Part shown: in pieces, positions 34,009 through 47,389 of the stretch
Numbering within the stretch: the first letter of the stretch is position 1
How the letters are laid out: the number at the start of each line of letters is the position of its first letter
Source: Tomitella fengzijianii
Lineage (GTDB): Bacteria; Actinomycetota; Actinomycetes; Mycobacteriales; Mycobacteriaceae
DNA: 64,000 nucleotides
Direction of reading: 5' to 3'
Assembly (NCBI RefSeq): GCF_007559025.1
Contig: NZ_CP041765.1
Span: forward strand, 3,469,501-3,533,500
Notes under the pieces: model-generated
Databases searched by the model: none
The model's input: only the letters and a program-made list of their open reading frames with translations
What the model was told of the DNA's origin: nothing
Translations under genes and position numbers: made by a program

Positions 34009-35229
34009 TCAGCCCCCGAAGGTGGCGTCCAGCGCCTGGCGGACGTCGTCGAGCAGGTCCTCCGTGTCCTCGATGCCGGCGGAGAACCGCAGGTGGCCGT
34101 ACCTTCTGAACTCCTCCGGGTACGGCGCCACCCGCGGGCCGTCGCCGGAGACGTGCACGATCAGCGACTCGTCGTGGCCCAGCGACACCGCCGAGGTGAC
34201 GATGCGCAGGTTGGCGACGAAGCGGTTCTGCGCAGCGGAGTCGCCGTCGACTGCGAAGGCAAGCATCCCCCCGTATCCGCCGCGCATCTGCCGCGCCGCC
34301 AGCGCGTGCTGCGGGTGCGACTCCAGCCCCGGGTAGTAGACGTAGGCGACGCGCTCGTCCGACTCCAGCAGTTCGGCGATCGCCTGCGCGTTGGCGCAGT
34401 GCTGCCGCATGCGCAGCGGCAGCGTGGTCGCGCCGCGCCCGATCAGCCACGCGTTGAACGGGCTGATCACGCCGCCCACGTCGACCATCGCGTCCGCCTT
34501 GATCGGCTCGATCAGCGCTCGCGACCCCAGCACCGCGCCGCCCATCGCGTCGCCGTGCCCGTTGATGTACTTGGTGAGCGAGTGCACCGCGAAGTCCGCG
34601 CCCAGCTCCAGCGGGCGGAGCAGCAGCGGCGTGGCGAACGTCGAATCCACCGAGACCAGCGCGCCGGCGGCGTGCGCGATGGACGACACCGCCGCGATGT
34701 CGGTGATCTTCGTGGTGGGGTTGGCCGGCGTCTCCAGGTGCACGAGCCGCGTGTTCGGGCGCATCGCCGCGCGCACCGCCTCCGGGTCCGACGCGTCGAC
34801 GAAGTCCGCCTCGATGCCGTACTTGCGCGGCAGCAGGTCGGAGAACAGCCGGAAGATCGCCTCGTAGCTGACGTCGGCCACCACCACGTGGTCGCCGGCC
34901 TGCAGGTGGGCGAAGAAGATGCCGTGCAGCGCGGCGACCCCGCTGGCCAGCACGACGGCGTCCTCCGCACCCTCGAGCGCCGCCAGCTTGCGTTGCAGCG
35001 CCAGCTGATTGACGCCGCTGTTGCGGGTGTAGAACGGCACCTCGGTGTTCGACCAGCTCATCTGCGACGGGTCGTACGGGAGGGCGTAGGAGTTGGCGAG
35101 CACCAGCGGGGTACGCACCGCACCCGTGCCCTGGTCGATCTCGTTGCCCACGTGCACCGCCGTGGTCATCGGACCCATCACGTCGGGTGCGGGTGCGGGA
35201 CCGGAAGCGGAGGAGTCATCGGCGTTCAC
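34009..35229 (-). CDS. Trans-sulfuration PLP enzyme (cystathionine gamma-synthase/lyase family)
   Basis: 406 residues from GTG 35229. The PLP lysine is K220 in HSLTKYINGHGD. Other family marks are YTRNSGVNQLALQRKLAALEGAEDAVVLASGVAAL, the aspartate in VSVDSTFATPLL, and the C-terminal SLGHDESLIVHV and RFSAGIEDTEDLL. The group includes cystathionine gamma-synthase, cystathionine lyases, methionine gamma-lyase and O-acetylhomoserine sulfhydrylase. The YALPYDPSQMSWSNTEVPFYTRN segment is unusual, and I cannot fix the reaction. A TAGATT box ends 6 nt before the start. The gene is divergent from the long-chain acyl-CoA carboxylase. Confidence 0.9.
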   Translation of the reverse strand: MNADDSSASGPAPAPDVMGPMTTAVHVGNEIDQGTGAVRTPLVLANSYALPYDPSQMSWSNTEVPFYTRNSGVNQLALQRKLAALEGAEDAVVLASGVAALHGIFFAHLQAGDHVVVADVSYEAIFRLFSDLLPRKYGIEADFVDASDPEAVRAAMRPNTRLVHLETPANPTTKITDIAAVSSIAHAAGALVSVDSTFATPLLLRPLELGADFAVHSLTKYINGHGDAMGGAVLGSRALIEPIKADAMVDVGGVISPFNAWLIGRGATTLPLRMRQHCANAQAIAELLESDERVAYVYYPGLESHPQHALAARQMRGGYGGMLAFAVDGDSAAQNRFVANLRIVTSAVSLGHDESLIVHVSGDGPRVAPYPEEFRRYGHLRFSAGIEDTEDLLDDVRQALDATFGG

Positions 35230-35241
35230 GCTCCCAATCTA
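35230..35241 (-). promoter_or_regulatory. Leaderless -10 box for the PLP enzyme gene
   Basis: On the minus strand TAGATT (35241-35236) is followed by GGGAGC and the GTG at 35229. GGGAGC could also act as a ribosome binding site on a longer message. Confidence 0.45.
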
Positions 35242-35366
35242 TGCCGGGGCGGGCGGCGGCCCCCGCGCCCCGGGGGCGCACGCACCGTGTCGGACGTCCG
35301 TCCCGGCGCCTCCGCCGCACCGGAGGAAGGCCCGCGATGTGTCATCGATTACAGTCGCCGAATCAC

Positions 35367-35444
35367 TACCCACGAGTACGCCGCCACATACCCGTCGGTA
35401 GCTTTTCCCATACCTGCCGGTAACAATTCCATTACCCATTGGTA
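35367..35444. promoter_or_regulatory. Four-site operator array, TACC-N4-GGTA every 22 bp
   Basis: Palindromes TACCCGTCGGTA (35389-35400), TACCTGCCGGTA (35411-35422) and TACCCATTGGTA (35433-35444) start exactly 22 bp apart. A fourth copy with one change, TACCCACGAGTA (35367-35378), continues the series upstream. All sites therefore face nearly the same side of the helix. The surrounding DNA is unusually AT-rich for the window. Twelve-base TACC..GGTA palindromes are typical of TetR-type regulators. The regulator is not encoded nearby, and which of the two divergent genes is controlled is not certain. Confidence 0.8.
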
Positions 35445-35896
35445 GCGGAATCCCGAACCCTTCGGACGCTGCCGGAACGGCAGTTCACAGGCATTCTTCC
35501 CACCGTCCACGACGCCCTCCTGACACCGAAATCCGGGGCGTTGCGCAGGCCAATGCGCATTAGGACGCTGATATGACACGCGCCACCGGAATGTGCATTA
35601 TTGGTGTGGTCTCCCGCGTCGGCGACCCGGCCGGGCCGAATCCCGGCGCCCGGGGAGGCCGGCGCGCGAACCCGCCACGGGAACCCCGCCCCGGGCACCC
35701 GGCGGGCGCCGATCCGCCGTCCACCACGGGCGGATCGCCGACAATGGGGTTGCGGACCGCTGCGCGGACCACGGGGAACGGCCGCCGGCCTCCGCAGACG
35801 ACTCTGCGGAGCGCGGCGGCACGGGCGGGGAGCGACACGGAACGGGCAGAGCGCGCGCCCGCCATGCGGGACCAGGACACGGCGACGACGAGAGCG
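35445..35896 (+). other. Long intergenic leader upstream of the acyl-CoA carboxylase
   Basis: About 450 bp without a convincing gene. It holds a perfect 10-bp palindrome AATGCGCATT (35552-35561) and the possible -10 hexamer TAGGAC just after it. From about 35620 the DNA is very GC-rich and open in the carboxylase frame, but the codons do not look coding. The true 5' end of the carboxylase message is not evident. Confidence 0.5.
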
Positions 35897-41548
<5,652 letters not shown>

Positions 41549-41563
41549 GCCGCAGACGCACCA

Positions 41564-41594
41564 CCGGGCCCGGCGCACTTCGCGCCGGGCCCGG
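41564..41594 (+). terminator. Terminator hairpin of the acyl-CoA carboxylase gene
   Basis: Perfect 13-bp arms CCGGGCCCGGCGC (41564-41576) and GCGCCGGGCCCGG (41582-41594) around a 5-nt loop, 15 bp after the stop codon. Confidence 0.8.
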
Positions 41595-41618
41595 TCGCCG
41601 TTCCGCCGGTTCCCCGCG

Positions 41619-41690
41619 CCCGCCCCCGCGCCTGCCCCCGCGCCTGCCCCCGCGCCTGCCCCCGCGCCTGCCCCCGCGCCTGCCCCCGCG
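41619..41690 (+). repeat. 12-bp tandem repeat
   Basis: CCTGCCCCCGCG is repeated five times exactly (41631-41690) after one imperfect unit. It sits between the carboxylase terminator and the GCGCGC-box element. Confidence 0.93.
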
Positions 41691-41778
41691 CCGCGCGCCG
41701 ATCATCCTCCTGCGCGCGCATTCTCTCGGCGTGTCGTGGCAACCGGCGCGCGGCGCGACAATCGGCGCGCGGCGGCAG
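41691..41778. repeat. Dispersed GCGCGC-box element, copy C (inverted)
   Basis: Boxes are centred at 41695.5, 41715.5, 41748.5 and 41767.5 (intervals 20, 33 and 19 bp). On the minus strand the central part reads GTTGCC then ACGACACGCCGAGAG, matching the core of copies A and B, and is followed by AATGCGCGCGCAGGAGGAT. The orientation is opposite to A and B. Confidence 0.85.
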
Positions 41779-41920
41779 GACATTCGCACCGAAGTGGACC
41801 GGCTCACAGGAATTTCACAGGCTCCCCACAGCGACCTGCCAACCGCGGTTCGTAACGTCCTTTCCGGGCGCCCGCCCAGGACCCGACCGTGCCCTGCGTC
41901 GCCCGCCGAAGGAGGAACAC

Positions 41921-42901
41921 GTGCCCACGCCGTTGACGCCGGACAACCACCACCGCGGGGTGGACCCCCGCTCCGATTCGCCGGGCGCGCGGTTCACCCG
42001 GCGGCGCGCGCTCGGACTGGGCGGCCTGCTCGGCGCGACGGGACTGCTCGCCGCGTGCGGATCGCAGGCGGCGGGCACCGCCGAGGCCACCGCGGCCACA
42101 CCGACAGGGGCTGTCACGGGATCGGTCGGCGAGCAGCTGACGGCGATGCTCGACTCCGCGCCGCAGTGCGTGATGACCGCCGAGGAGACGCAGGGGCCGT
42201 ACTGGTTCGACGTCGACTCGATCCGCAGCGACATCCGGGAGGACCGCACCGGGCTGCCGATGGAGCTCGCGCTGCGGGTGCAGAATCTCGCCCAGTGCAC
42301 CGCCGATCCGGCGTCCGGCGCGGTCGCGAACGCGGTGGTGGAGGTGTGGCACTGCGACGCGGTGGGCGTGTACTCGGGCTTCGCGAGCGGGCCGGCAGCC
42401 GGCGGTCCGCCGCCCGGCGCTCAACAGGGACCGCCACAGGGTGCCGGGACGCCCCCGCAGGGCGCCCCGCCTGCGGGCGGCCCACCGCCGGACGGCGCCG
42501 CTCAGCCGGGCGGTTCCGGCGAGCTCTCCGACGGCGGATACAGCGTCGGCGACCCCGAATCCACGCCGTCCGACGACGCCACCTTCCTGCGCGGCGCCCA
42601 GGTCACCGGCGCGGACGGGGTCGTCCGGTTCACCTCGATCTTCCCCGGTTGGTACCGCGGGCGTGCGGTGCACGTGCACATCAAGGTGCACATCGATAAG
42701 AAGACGGTGCTGACCACGCAACTGTTCTTCGACGACGCGCTTACCGACGCGGTCTACCAGGACACCGCGCCGTACGACCGCCGAGGGGAGCGCGACACGC
42801 GGAACGACTCCGACTCGATCTACGACCCCACCGGCCTGTCGGTGAGCAGGCCGGCCGACGGCTCCATGCTGACGGCGCTCAACCTCGGCATCGACGCCTG
42901 A
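41921..42901 (+). CDS. Secreted intradiol dioxygenase-like lipoprotein
   Basis: 326 residues from GTG 41921 with AAGGAGGAA at 41909-41917. The N-terminus is a Tat signal with twin arginines (FTRRRALGLGGLLGATGLLAACGSQ) that ends in a lipobox, so the protein should be a membrane-anchored lipoprotein outside the cell. The intradiol dioxygenase fold is seen in ETQGPYWFDVDSIRSDIRED, VVEVWHCDAVGVYSGF and FTSIFPGWYRGRAVHVHIKVH, which supply the Tyr, Tyr, His, His iron ligands. A Pro/Gly-rich insert of about 50 residues (about 150-200) interrupts the domain. Intradiol enzymes cleave catechols, but this exported group has no established substrate. It stands alone between the GCGCGC-box element and the M13 peptidase. 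Confidence 0.88.
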   Translation: MPTPLTPDNHHRGVDPRSDSPGARFTRRRALGLGGLLGATGLLAACGSQAAGTAEATAATPTGAVTGSVGEQLTAMLDSAPQCVMTAEETQGPYWFDVDSIRSDIREDRTGLPMELALRVQNLAQCTADPASGAVANAVVEVWHCDAVGVYSGFASGPAAGGPPPGAQQGPPQGAGTPPQGAPPAGGPPPDGAAQPGGSGELSDGGYSVGDPESTPSDDATFLRGAQVTGADGVVRFTSIFPGWYRGRAVHVHIKVHIDKKTVLTTQLFFDDALTDAVYQDTAPYDRRGERDTRNDSDSIYDPTGLSVSRPADGSMLTALNLGIDA

Positions 42902-42966
42902 GCCGCCGGCCTGCGGCTGCGCGCCGTCCGTGCGCGATCCGGCGTTGCGATGGAAGTATGGGGCCC

Positions 42967-44991
42967 ATGAGCGATTCGCAGCGCCCCGCAGACCTCCCGT
43001 CGGGCATCGACCTTTCGTTCCGGGACCCGGACGTACGCCCCCAGGACGACCTGTTCGCCCACGTCAACGGCAAGTGGCTGGACGAGCACGCGATCCCGGC
43101 CGACCGCGCCGTGGACGGGGCCTTCCGCACCCTCTACGACCAGGCCGAGAAGGACGTGCGCGTCATCATCGAGGAGGCGGTCGAGGCTGCGCGCACCGGC
43201 GCCGCCGCCGAGGGGTCGGATCAGCGGAAGATCGGCGACATCTACCGCAGCCTCATGGATTCCGAGGCCGCCGAGCGTGCCGGTACGACGCCGCTGGCTG
43301 AGGAGTCTGCCGGCATCCGCGCCGCCACCACCCCCACCGAGCTGGCCGTGGCCGTCGCCCGCCTGCAGGCCGGCGGAGTGCGCGGCGTCGTCGGGCTCTT
43401 CGTCGACACCGACGCCAAGGATTCGGGCCGCTACCTGCTGCACCTCAACCAGTCGGGGCTCGGCCTGCCGGACGAGTCGTACTACCGCGGCGACGCGCAC
43501 GCCGGGATCCGCGCGCAGTACGCCGCGCACGTCGGCCGGATGCTGGCGCTGGCGGGGTTCGCCGGCGGCGGTGATGCGGAGGCCGCTGCGGCGCGCATCG
43601 TCGAACTCGAGGCGGCGATAGCGGAGGCCCACTGGGACCGGGTGCGCAACCGGGACGCCGACCTCACCTACAACGCCACCACGATCGCCGAACTGGCCGA
43701 ACAGTATCCGGGGTTCCCCTGGCGGGAGTGGCTCTCCGCCACGGTCGACGCCACCGGGGCGGATGCTTCGGCCCACCCGGAGCAGCTGATCGTCCGGCAG
43801 CCGAGCTTCCTGGCCGGCCTGGCCGAGCTGTGGTCGCAGCGCCCGCTGGAGCAGTGGCGCGAGTGGGCCCTGTGGCAGCTGGCCCACGCGCGGGCGCCGT
43901 ATCTGACCGACGCCGTCGTCGCCGAGAATTTCGACTTCTTCGGCCGCACCCTCACCGGCGCCGAGGAGCTGCGCGACCGGTGGAAGCGCGCCGTGTCGCT
44001 GGTCGAGGAGCTGATGGGCGAGGCCGTGGGGCGGCTCTACGTGGAGCGCCACTTCCCGCCGCAGGCCAAGGAGCGCATGCAGGTGCTCGTCGAGGACCTG
44101 TTGGAGGCGTACCGCCGCAACATCTCCGAGCTGGAGTGGATGACACCGGCCACCCGGGAGAAGGCGCTGGCCAAGCTGGAGAAGTTCACGCCCAAGATCG
44201 GCTATCCGGCCCGGTGGCGCGACTACTCCGCGGTCACGGTGACGGCCGACGACCTGCTCGGCAACGTGCGCAGCGGCAATCTGGCCGAGTCACGCTTCGA
44301 GCTGGACAAGCTGGGCGGGCCGGTGGACCGCGACGAGTGGTTCATGACGCCGCAGACGGTCAACGCCTACTACAACCCGGGCATGAACGAGATCGTGTTC
44401 CCCGCTGCGATCCTGCAGCCGCCGTTCTTCGACCCGGACGCCGACGACGCCGCCAATTACGGCGGCATCGGTGCGGTGATCGGGCATGAGATCGGCCATG
44501 GATTCGACGACCAGGGCGCGAAGTACGACGGAGACGGCAACTTGGTCGACTGGTGGACCGACGACGACCGCGCCGAGTTCGGCGTGCGCACCCGCGCGCT
44601 GATCGAGCAGTACGGCAAGCTCTCCCCCCGCGGCCTGCCCGAGCACAAGGTCAACGGCGAGCTGACGATCGGCGAGAACATCGGCGACCTGGGCGGCCTG
44701 TCGATCGCGCTGGCCGCGTACCGGATCGCCCTCGAGCGCACTGGCGGCGACGCACAGGTGATCGACGGGCTCACCGGCGTGCAGCGCGTGTTCTTCGGCT
44801 GGGCGCAGGTGTGGCGCACCAAGGTCCGCGACTCGGAGGCCGTCCGTCGGCTGACCATCGACCCGCACTCGCCGCCGGATCTGCGCTGCAACGGCGTGAT
44901 CCGCAACATCGACGCGTACTACGAGGCGTTCGGGGTCTCCGAGGACGACGCGCTGTATCTGCCGCCGAGCGAGCGGGTCGGCATCTGGTGA
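42967..44991 (+). CDS. M13-family zinc metallopeptidase (neprilysin / PepO / Zmp1-like)
   Basis: 674 residues from ATG 42967 (an ATG at 42958 in frame would add three). M13 peptidases are single-domain zinc endopeptidases for small peptides. The zinc motif HEIGH is H507-E508-H511 in GAVIGHEIGHGFDDQGAKYDGDGN, and the third ligand E570 is in GENIGDLGG. The substrate-binding NAYYNPGMNEIVFPAAILQPPFF is conserved, as is the C-terminal CNGVIRNIDAYYEAFGV. There is no signal peptide, as in mycobacterial Zmp1 (Rv0198c), which is nevertheless found outside the cell. The stop overlaps the GTG of the shikimate-dehydrogenase-like gene (GTGA). Confidence 0.94.
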   Translation: MSDSQRPADLPSGIDLSFRDPDVRPQDDLFAHVNGKWLDEHAIPADRAVDGAFRTLYDQAEKDVRVIIEEAVEAARTGAAAEGSDQRKIGDIYRSLMDSEAAERAGTTPLAEESAGIRAATTPTELAVAVARLQAGGVRGVVGLFVDTDAKDSGRYLLHLNQSGLGLPDESYYRGDAHAGIRAQYAAHVGRMLALAGFAGGGDAEAAAARIVELEAAIAEAHWDRVRNRDADLTYNATTIAELAEQYPGFPWREWLSATVDATGADASAHPEQLIVRQPSFLAGLAELWSQRPLEQWREWALWQLAHARAPYLTDAVVAENFDFFGRTLTGAEELRDRWKRAVSLVEELMGEAVGRLYVERHFPPQAKERMQVLVEDLLEAYRRNISELEWMTPATREKALAKLEKFTPKIGYPARWRDYSAVTVTADDLLGNVRSGNLAESRFELDKLGGPVDRDEWFMTPQTVNAYYNPGMNEIVFPAAILQPPFFDPDADDAANYGGIGAVIGHEIGHGFDDQGAKYDGDGNLVDWWTDDDRAEFGVRTRALIEQYGKLSPRGLPEHKVNGELTIGENIGDLGGLSIALAAYRIALERTGGDAQVIDGLTGVQRVFFGWAQVWRTKVRDSEAVRRLTIDPHSPPDLRCNGVIRNIDAYYEAFGVSEDDALYLPPSERVGIW

Positions 44992-45869
44992 GTGCGCCGC
45001 GCAAGGCGACGGGTCCGTACGGCGCCGGGCCGCCGGCCGCCGACGCGGGCGTCAACCGCCTGGACCGCCGCACGCGCCTGTGCATCTCACTGGCGGCGCG
45101 GCCCAGCGACGTGGGCACCCGGTTCCACAATTTCCTCTATGCGGAGCTGGGGCTGAACTTCGTCTACAAGGCGTTCACGACGGGCGATCTGGCCGGCGCC
45201 GTCACGGGCATCCGCGCGCTCGGTATCCGCGGCTGCGGGGTGTCGATGCCCTACAAGCAGGACGTCCTCCCGATGCTCGACGGGCTGGATCCTTCGGCCG
45301 AGGCGATCGGCGCGGTGAACACCATCGTCAACGATGACGGCACGCTCACCGGCTACAACACCGATGTTCTCGCCGTGCAGGCGCTGCTGCCAGTCGGCAC
45401 GGGCCGCAGCGCGCTCGTCGCGGGCAGCGGGGGCATGGCGTCGGCGGTGGTGGCGGCGCTGCGGCGCTCCGGGTTCGACGACATCGTGATCGCCGCGCGC
45501 AACGAGGAGGCCGGCCCGGCGCTCGCCGAACGGTGCGGCGCCCGGTGGGTACCGGATCCCGGCGGGCACCGGGCGGATGTTCTCGTCAACGCCACGCCGA
45601 TCGGCATGGCCGGGGCGGACCCGGACGCCGCCGTGGCGGATCCGGCATTCCCGCGCGCCGCGGTGTCGGCCGCGCATACCGTGGTGGACGTGGTGGCGTC
45701 GCCGCCCCGCACGCCGCTGATCGCGCTGGCCGAGGAATTCGGCGTCCGCACGGTCACGGGCGATGCGGTGATGGCGTTGCAGGCCGCGGAGCAGTTCCGG
45801 CTGTACACGGGGACTCGCCCGGACGACGATCAAGTCCGCCGGGCACGGGAGTACTCGCGTCGCACGTGA
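44988..45869 (+). CDS. Shikimate 5-dehydrogenase-like oxidoreductase
   Basis: 293 residues from a GTG that overlaps the stop of the M13 peptidase gene by 4 bp, so it is translationally coupled to it. The AroE fold is clear: VSMPYKQDVLPMLD with the catalytic Lys, GAVNTIVNDDGTLTGYNTDVLAV with the Asn-Thr-Asp substrate contacts, and the NADP loop LVAGSGGMASAVVAAL with VIAARNEE, which has no clear Arg pair for NADP. A 25-residue N-terminal extension precedes the domain. The main AroE of the shikimate pathway is usually elsewhere, beside aroB/aroC genes, so this may be a paralogue with another substrate. Pairing with a peptidase is odd. Confidence 0.88.
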   Translation: MSAPRKATGPYGAGPPAADAGVNRLDRRTRLCISLAARPSDVGTRFHNFLYAELGLNFVYKAFTTGDLAGAVTGIRALGIRGCGVSMPYKQDVLPMLDGLDPSAEAIGAVNTIVNDDGTLTGYNTDVLAVQALLPVGTGRSALVAGSGGMASAVVAALRRSGFDDIVIAARNEEAGPALAERCGARWVPDPGGHRADVLVNATPIGMAGADPDAAVADPAFPRAAVSAAHTVVDVVASPPRTPLIALAEEFGVRTVTGDAVMALQAAEQFRLYTGTRPDDDQVRRAREYSRRT

Positions 45870-45933
45870 GAGGGCGCCGCCGGAGCCCGGCGTGGCCCGG
45901 GCTGCGCGCGGCCGATAGGCGGAGGTGCGGAAG

Positions 45934-46410
45934 ATGGACGACGGCTCGCGAGACGGCGGCACCGGAACCAGCGAGAGCACCGGGAACAACGAGCCGGTCG
46001 CCCGCCGGACGCCGCCCGCCACCCCCGTCATCGCCCCGCGCTGGCTTCCCCGGGTGAACCGGCGGTTCACCAACCGGGTCCAGGGCGTGTGGGCACCGCA
46101 CGTGCCGCCGTGGGCCGTCATCCTGCACGTGGGCCGCAACAGCGGGAGAGCCTACGAGACGCCGGTGCTCGCATTGCTCCGCAAGGGCACTGTCAGCGTG
46201 GCCCTCCCCTACGGCGCGCGCTCGGACTGGGTGCGCAACATCTTCGCCGCGCAGGGCTGCCGGTTGCGCCGCCGCGGCCGGATCCTCGAGCTCACCGACC
46301 CCCGTATCGTCACCGACGGTTCCGGCGGCAACGCCCTGCCCCGGCCCATGCGTGCGCTCGCCGGCCGGGTCGGCATCCTGGTGATGGACGAAGCCGCCCC
46401 GCCCAACTGA
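45934..46410 (+). CDS. Ddn-like deazaflavin (F420)-dependent nitroreductase-family protein
   Basis: 158 residues from ATG 45934, chosen because GGAGG at 45921-45925 is well spaced from it. The split beta-barrel fold of the Ddn group is recognised from NRVQGVWAPHVPPWAVILHVGRNSGRAYETPVLALLRKGTVSVALPYGARSDWVRNIFAAQGCRLRRRGRILEL. These proteins bind F420 and reduce quinones or nitro compounds, and many members have unknown substrates. The first 35 residues are disordered. It is followed by the XRE regulator gene on the same strand 88 bp away, with a separate promoter. Confidence 0.88.
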   Translation: MDDGSRDGGTGTSESTGNNEPVARRTPPATPVIAPRWLPRVNRRFTNRVQGVWAPHVPPWAVILHVGRNSGRAYETPVLALLRKGTVSVALPYGARSDWVRNIFAAQGCRLRRRGRILELTDPRIVTDGSGGNALPRPMRALAGRVGILVMDEAAPPN

Positions 46411-46486
46411 ACGCCCGGCCCGCGTGCTCCATCGGGTCCGCCTGGTGTGCCCGCCCGTCGAGCGGTCTCCCCGCCCGACGGCCGAT

Positions 46487-46498
46487 TATCATCAGGGT
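46487..46498 (+). promoter_or_regulatory. Leaderless -10 box for the XRE regulator gene
   Basis: TATCAT at 46487-46492 is followed by exactly 6 nt and ATG 46499. Confidence 0.55.
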
Positions 46499-46915
46499 AT
46501 GGCAGAAGGGGAAAAGCGGCGGCCCACACTGGGCGAGCTGATCCGCACCCAGCGTGAGATGGCCTCGTTGCCCATGCGTCGACTCGCGGAGATGGTGGGG
46601 ATCTCCAATCCGTATCTGTCGCAGATCGAGCGGAACCTGCGCGAACCCAGCGACAAGGTGCTCGAGGCCATCGCCGAGAACCTCAAGCTGTCATCCGAGA
46701 TGCTGTTCAACTCGGCGCGCCCGTCGGATCCGGAGGGGCAGCCCGAGGTGGTGGCGGCGATCCGGCGCGACCCGGACCTGACGCACGCCCAACGTGCCAC
46801 GCTCGAGGAGATGTACTCGACCTTCCGTCAGGTCACCACCGAGAACCGTCGACGCGGCCGCGGCACCGGACGGGCCGCCGCCGTCCACGACGGCTCCGGA
46901 TCGGCGGACACGTAA
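46499..46915 (+). CDS. XRE-family transcriptional regulator
   Basis: 138 residues from ATG 46499. The Cro/CI-type helix-turn-helix lies at about 12-68 (LGELIRTQREMASLPMRRLAEMVGISNPYLSQIERNLREPSDKVLEAIAENLKLS). A C-terminal helix (AIRRDPDLTHAQRATLEEMYSTFRQVT) and a basic tail follow. The size and sequence resemble the mycobacterial Rv0474 regulator that precedes hbhA; here a small minus-strand gene follows instead. Its target is not known. A perfect 17-bp terminator hairpin starts 2 bp after the stop. Confidence 0.9.
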   Translation: MAEGEKRRPTLGELIRTQREMASLPMRRLAEMVGISNPYLSQIERNLREPSDKVLEAIAENLKLSSEMLFNSARPSDPEGQPEVVAAIRRDPDLTHAQRATLEEMYSTFRQVTTENRRRGRGTGRAAAVHDGSGSADT

Positions 46916-46917
46916 AG

Positions 46918-46954
46918 CGGCGCGGGGCCCGCAGTCGCTGCGGGCCCCGCGCCG
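46918..46954. terminator. Strong bidirectional terminator hairpin
   Basis: Perfect 17-bp arms CGGCGCGGGGCCCGCAG (46918-46934) and CTGCGGGCCCCGCGCCG (46938-46954) with a 3-nt loop, between two convergent genes. Confidence 0.85.
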
Positions 46955-47011
46955 TTGCGTCGGACGGGTGACGTCGGAGACGCGTCAGAGGACGCCTCAG
47001 GAGACGTCGCG

Positions 47012-47284
47012 TCAGGACAAGACTCCCCGGAGCACGTTGGTGGCGGCGCCGCTCACGCCCATGACCACCTTCTCCTGCGTCTCCACCAGGGCGCCGAACG
47101 GCTTGACGCCGGTGATGCCCGCGATCTTCTTCTGGAATCCGAAGCCGCGCTCGAGCGACTTCTCGTAGGTGTCGACGCCGTACAGCCCCGCCTGCTTGAC
47201 GACGGACACGATCCTGCCTGCGACGTTCCCATCGGAGTCGACGGATCCGTCGATCACGGTCGCGGTCTTGTCGGTGTTCGCCAT
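47012..47284 (-). CDS. Small hypothetical protein, phasin-like helical pattern
   Basis: 90 residues from ATG 47284, with TGAGGAG upstream. I do not recognise a named family. The first 20 residues are polar (MANTDKTATVIDGSVDSDGN). The rest is amphipathic helix with conserved-looking aromatic and glycine positions (AGLYGVDTYEKSLERGFGFQKKIAGITGV, then LVETQEKVVMGVSGAATNVLRG). This resembles short phasin or heparin-binding-type helical proteins of mycolata that coat hydrophobic surfaces, but that is inference. Its position next to an Rv0474-like regulator, where mycobacteria have hbhA, may be relevant. The upstream DNA is AT-rich and contains an inverted repeat. Confidence 0.75.
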   Translation of the reverse strand: MANTDKTATVIDGSVDSDGNVAGRIVSVVKQAGLYGVDTYEKSLERGFGFQKKIAGITGVKPFGALVETQEKVVMGVSGAATNVLRGVLS

Positions 47285-47338
47285 GGAATGCTCCTCAGTC
47301 CGATTCGAGTGGTGCGGTTCTACCCCGCGTGATTAACA

Positions 47339-47361
47339 CGTTAGCAGTTTCATTGCTAACG
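47339..47361. promoter_or_regulatory. Inverted repeat upstream of the small helical protein gene
   Basis: CGTTAGCA (47339-47346) and TGCTAACG (47354-47361) pair perfectly around 7 nt. It is 55 bp upstream of the minus-strand start at 47284, in an AT-rich patch, so it may be an operator. It could also serve as the terminator of the LysR gene that ends at 47390. Confidence 0.5.
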
Positions 47362-47389
47362 CGCATCCCCGTTCCGCACGGCGGGCGCA

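Noticed and set aside
35573-35896. N-terminal extension of the acyl-CoA carboxylase back to ATG 35573
   Set aside because: The 108 extra residues are Arg/Pro/Gly-rich with no fold, homologues begin at the biotin carboxylase domain, and the stretch looks like GC-rich noncoding DNA.
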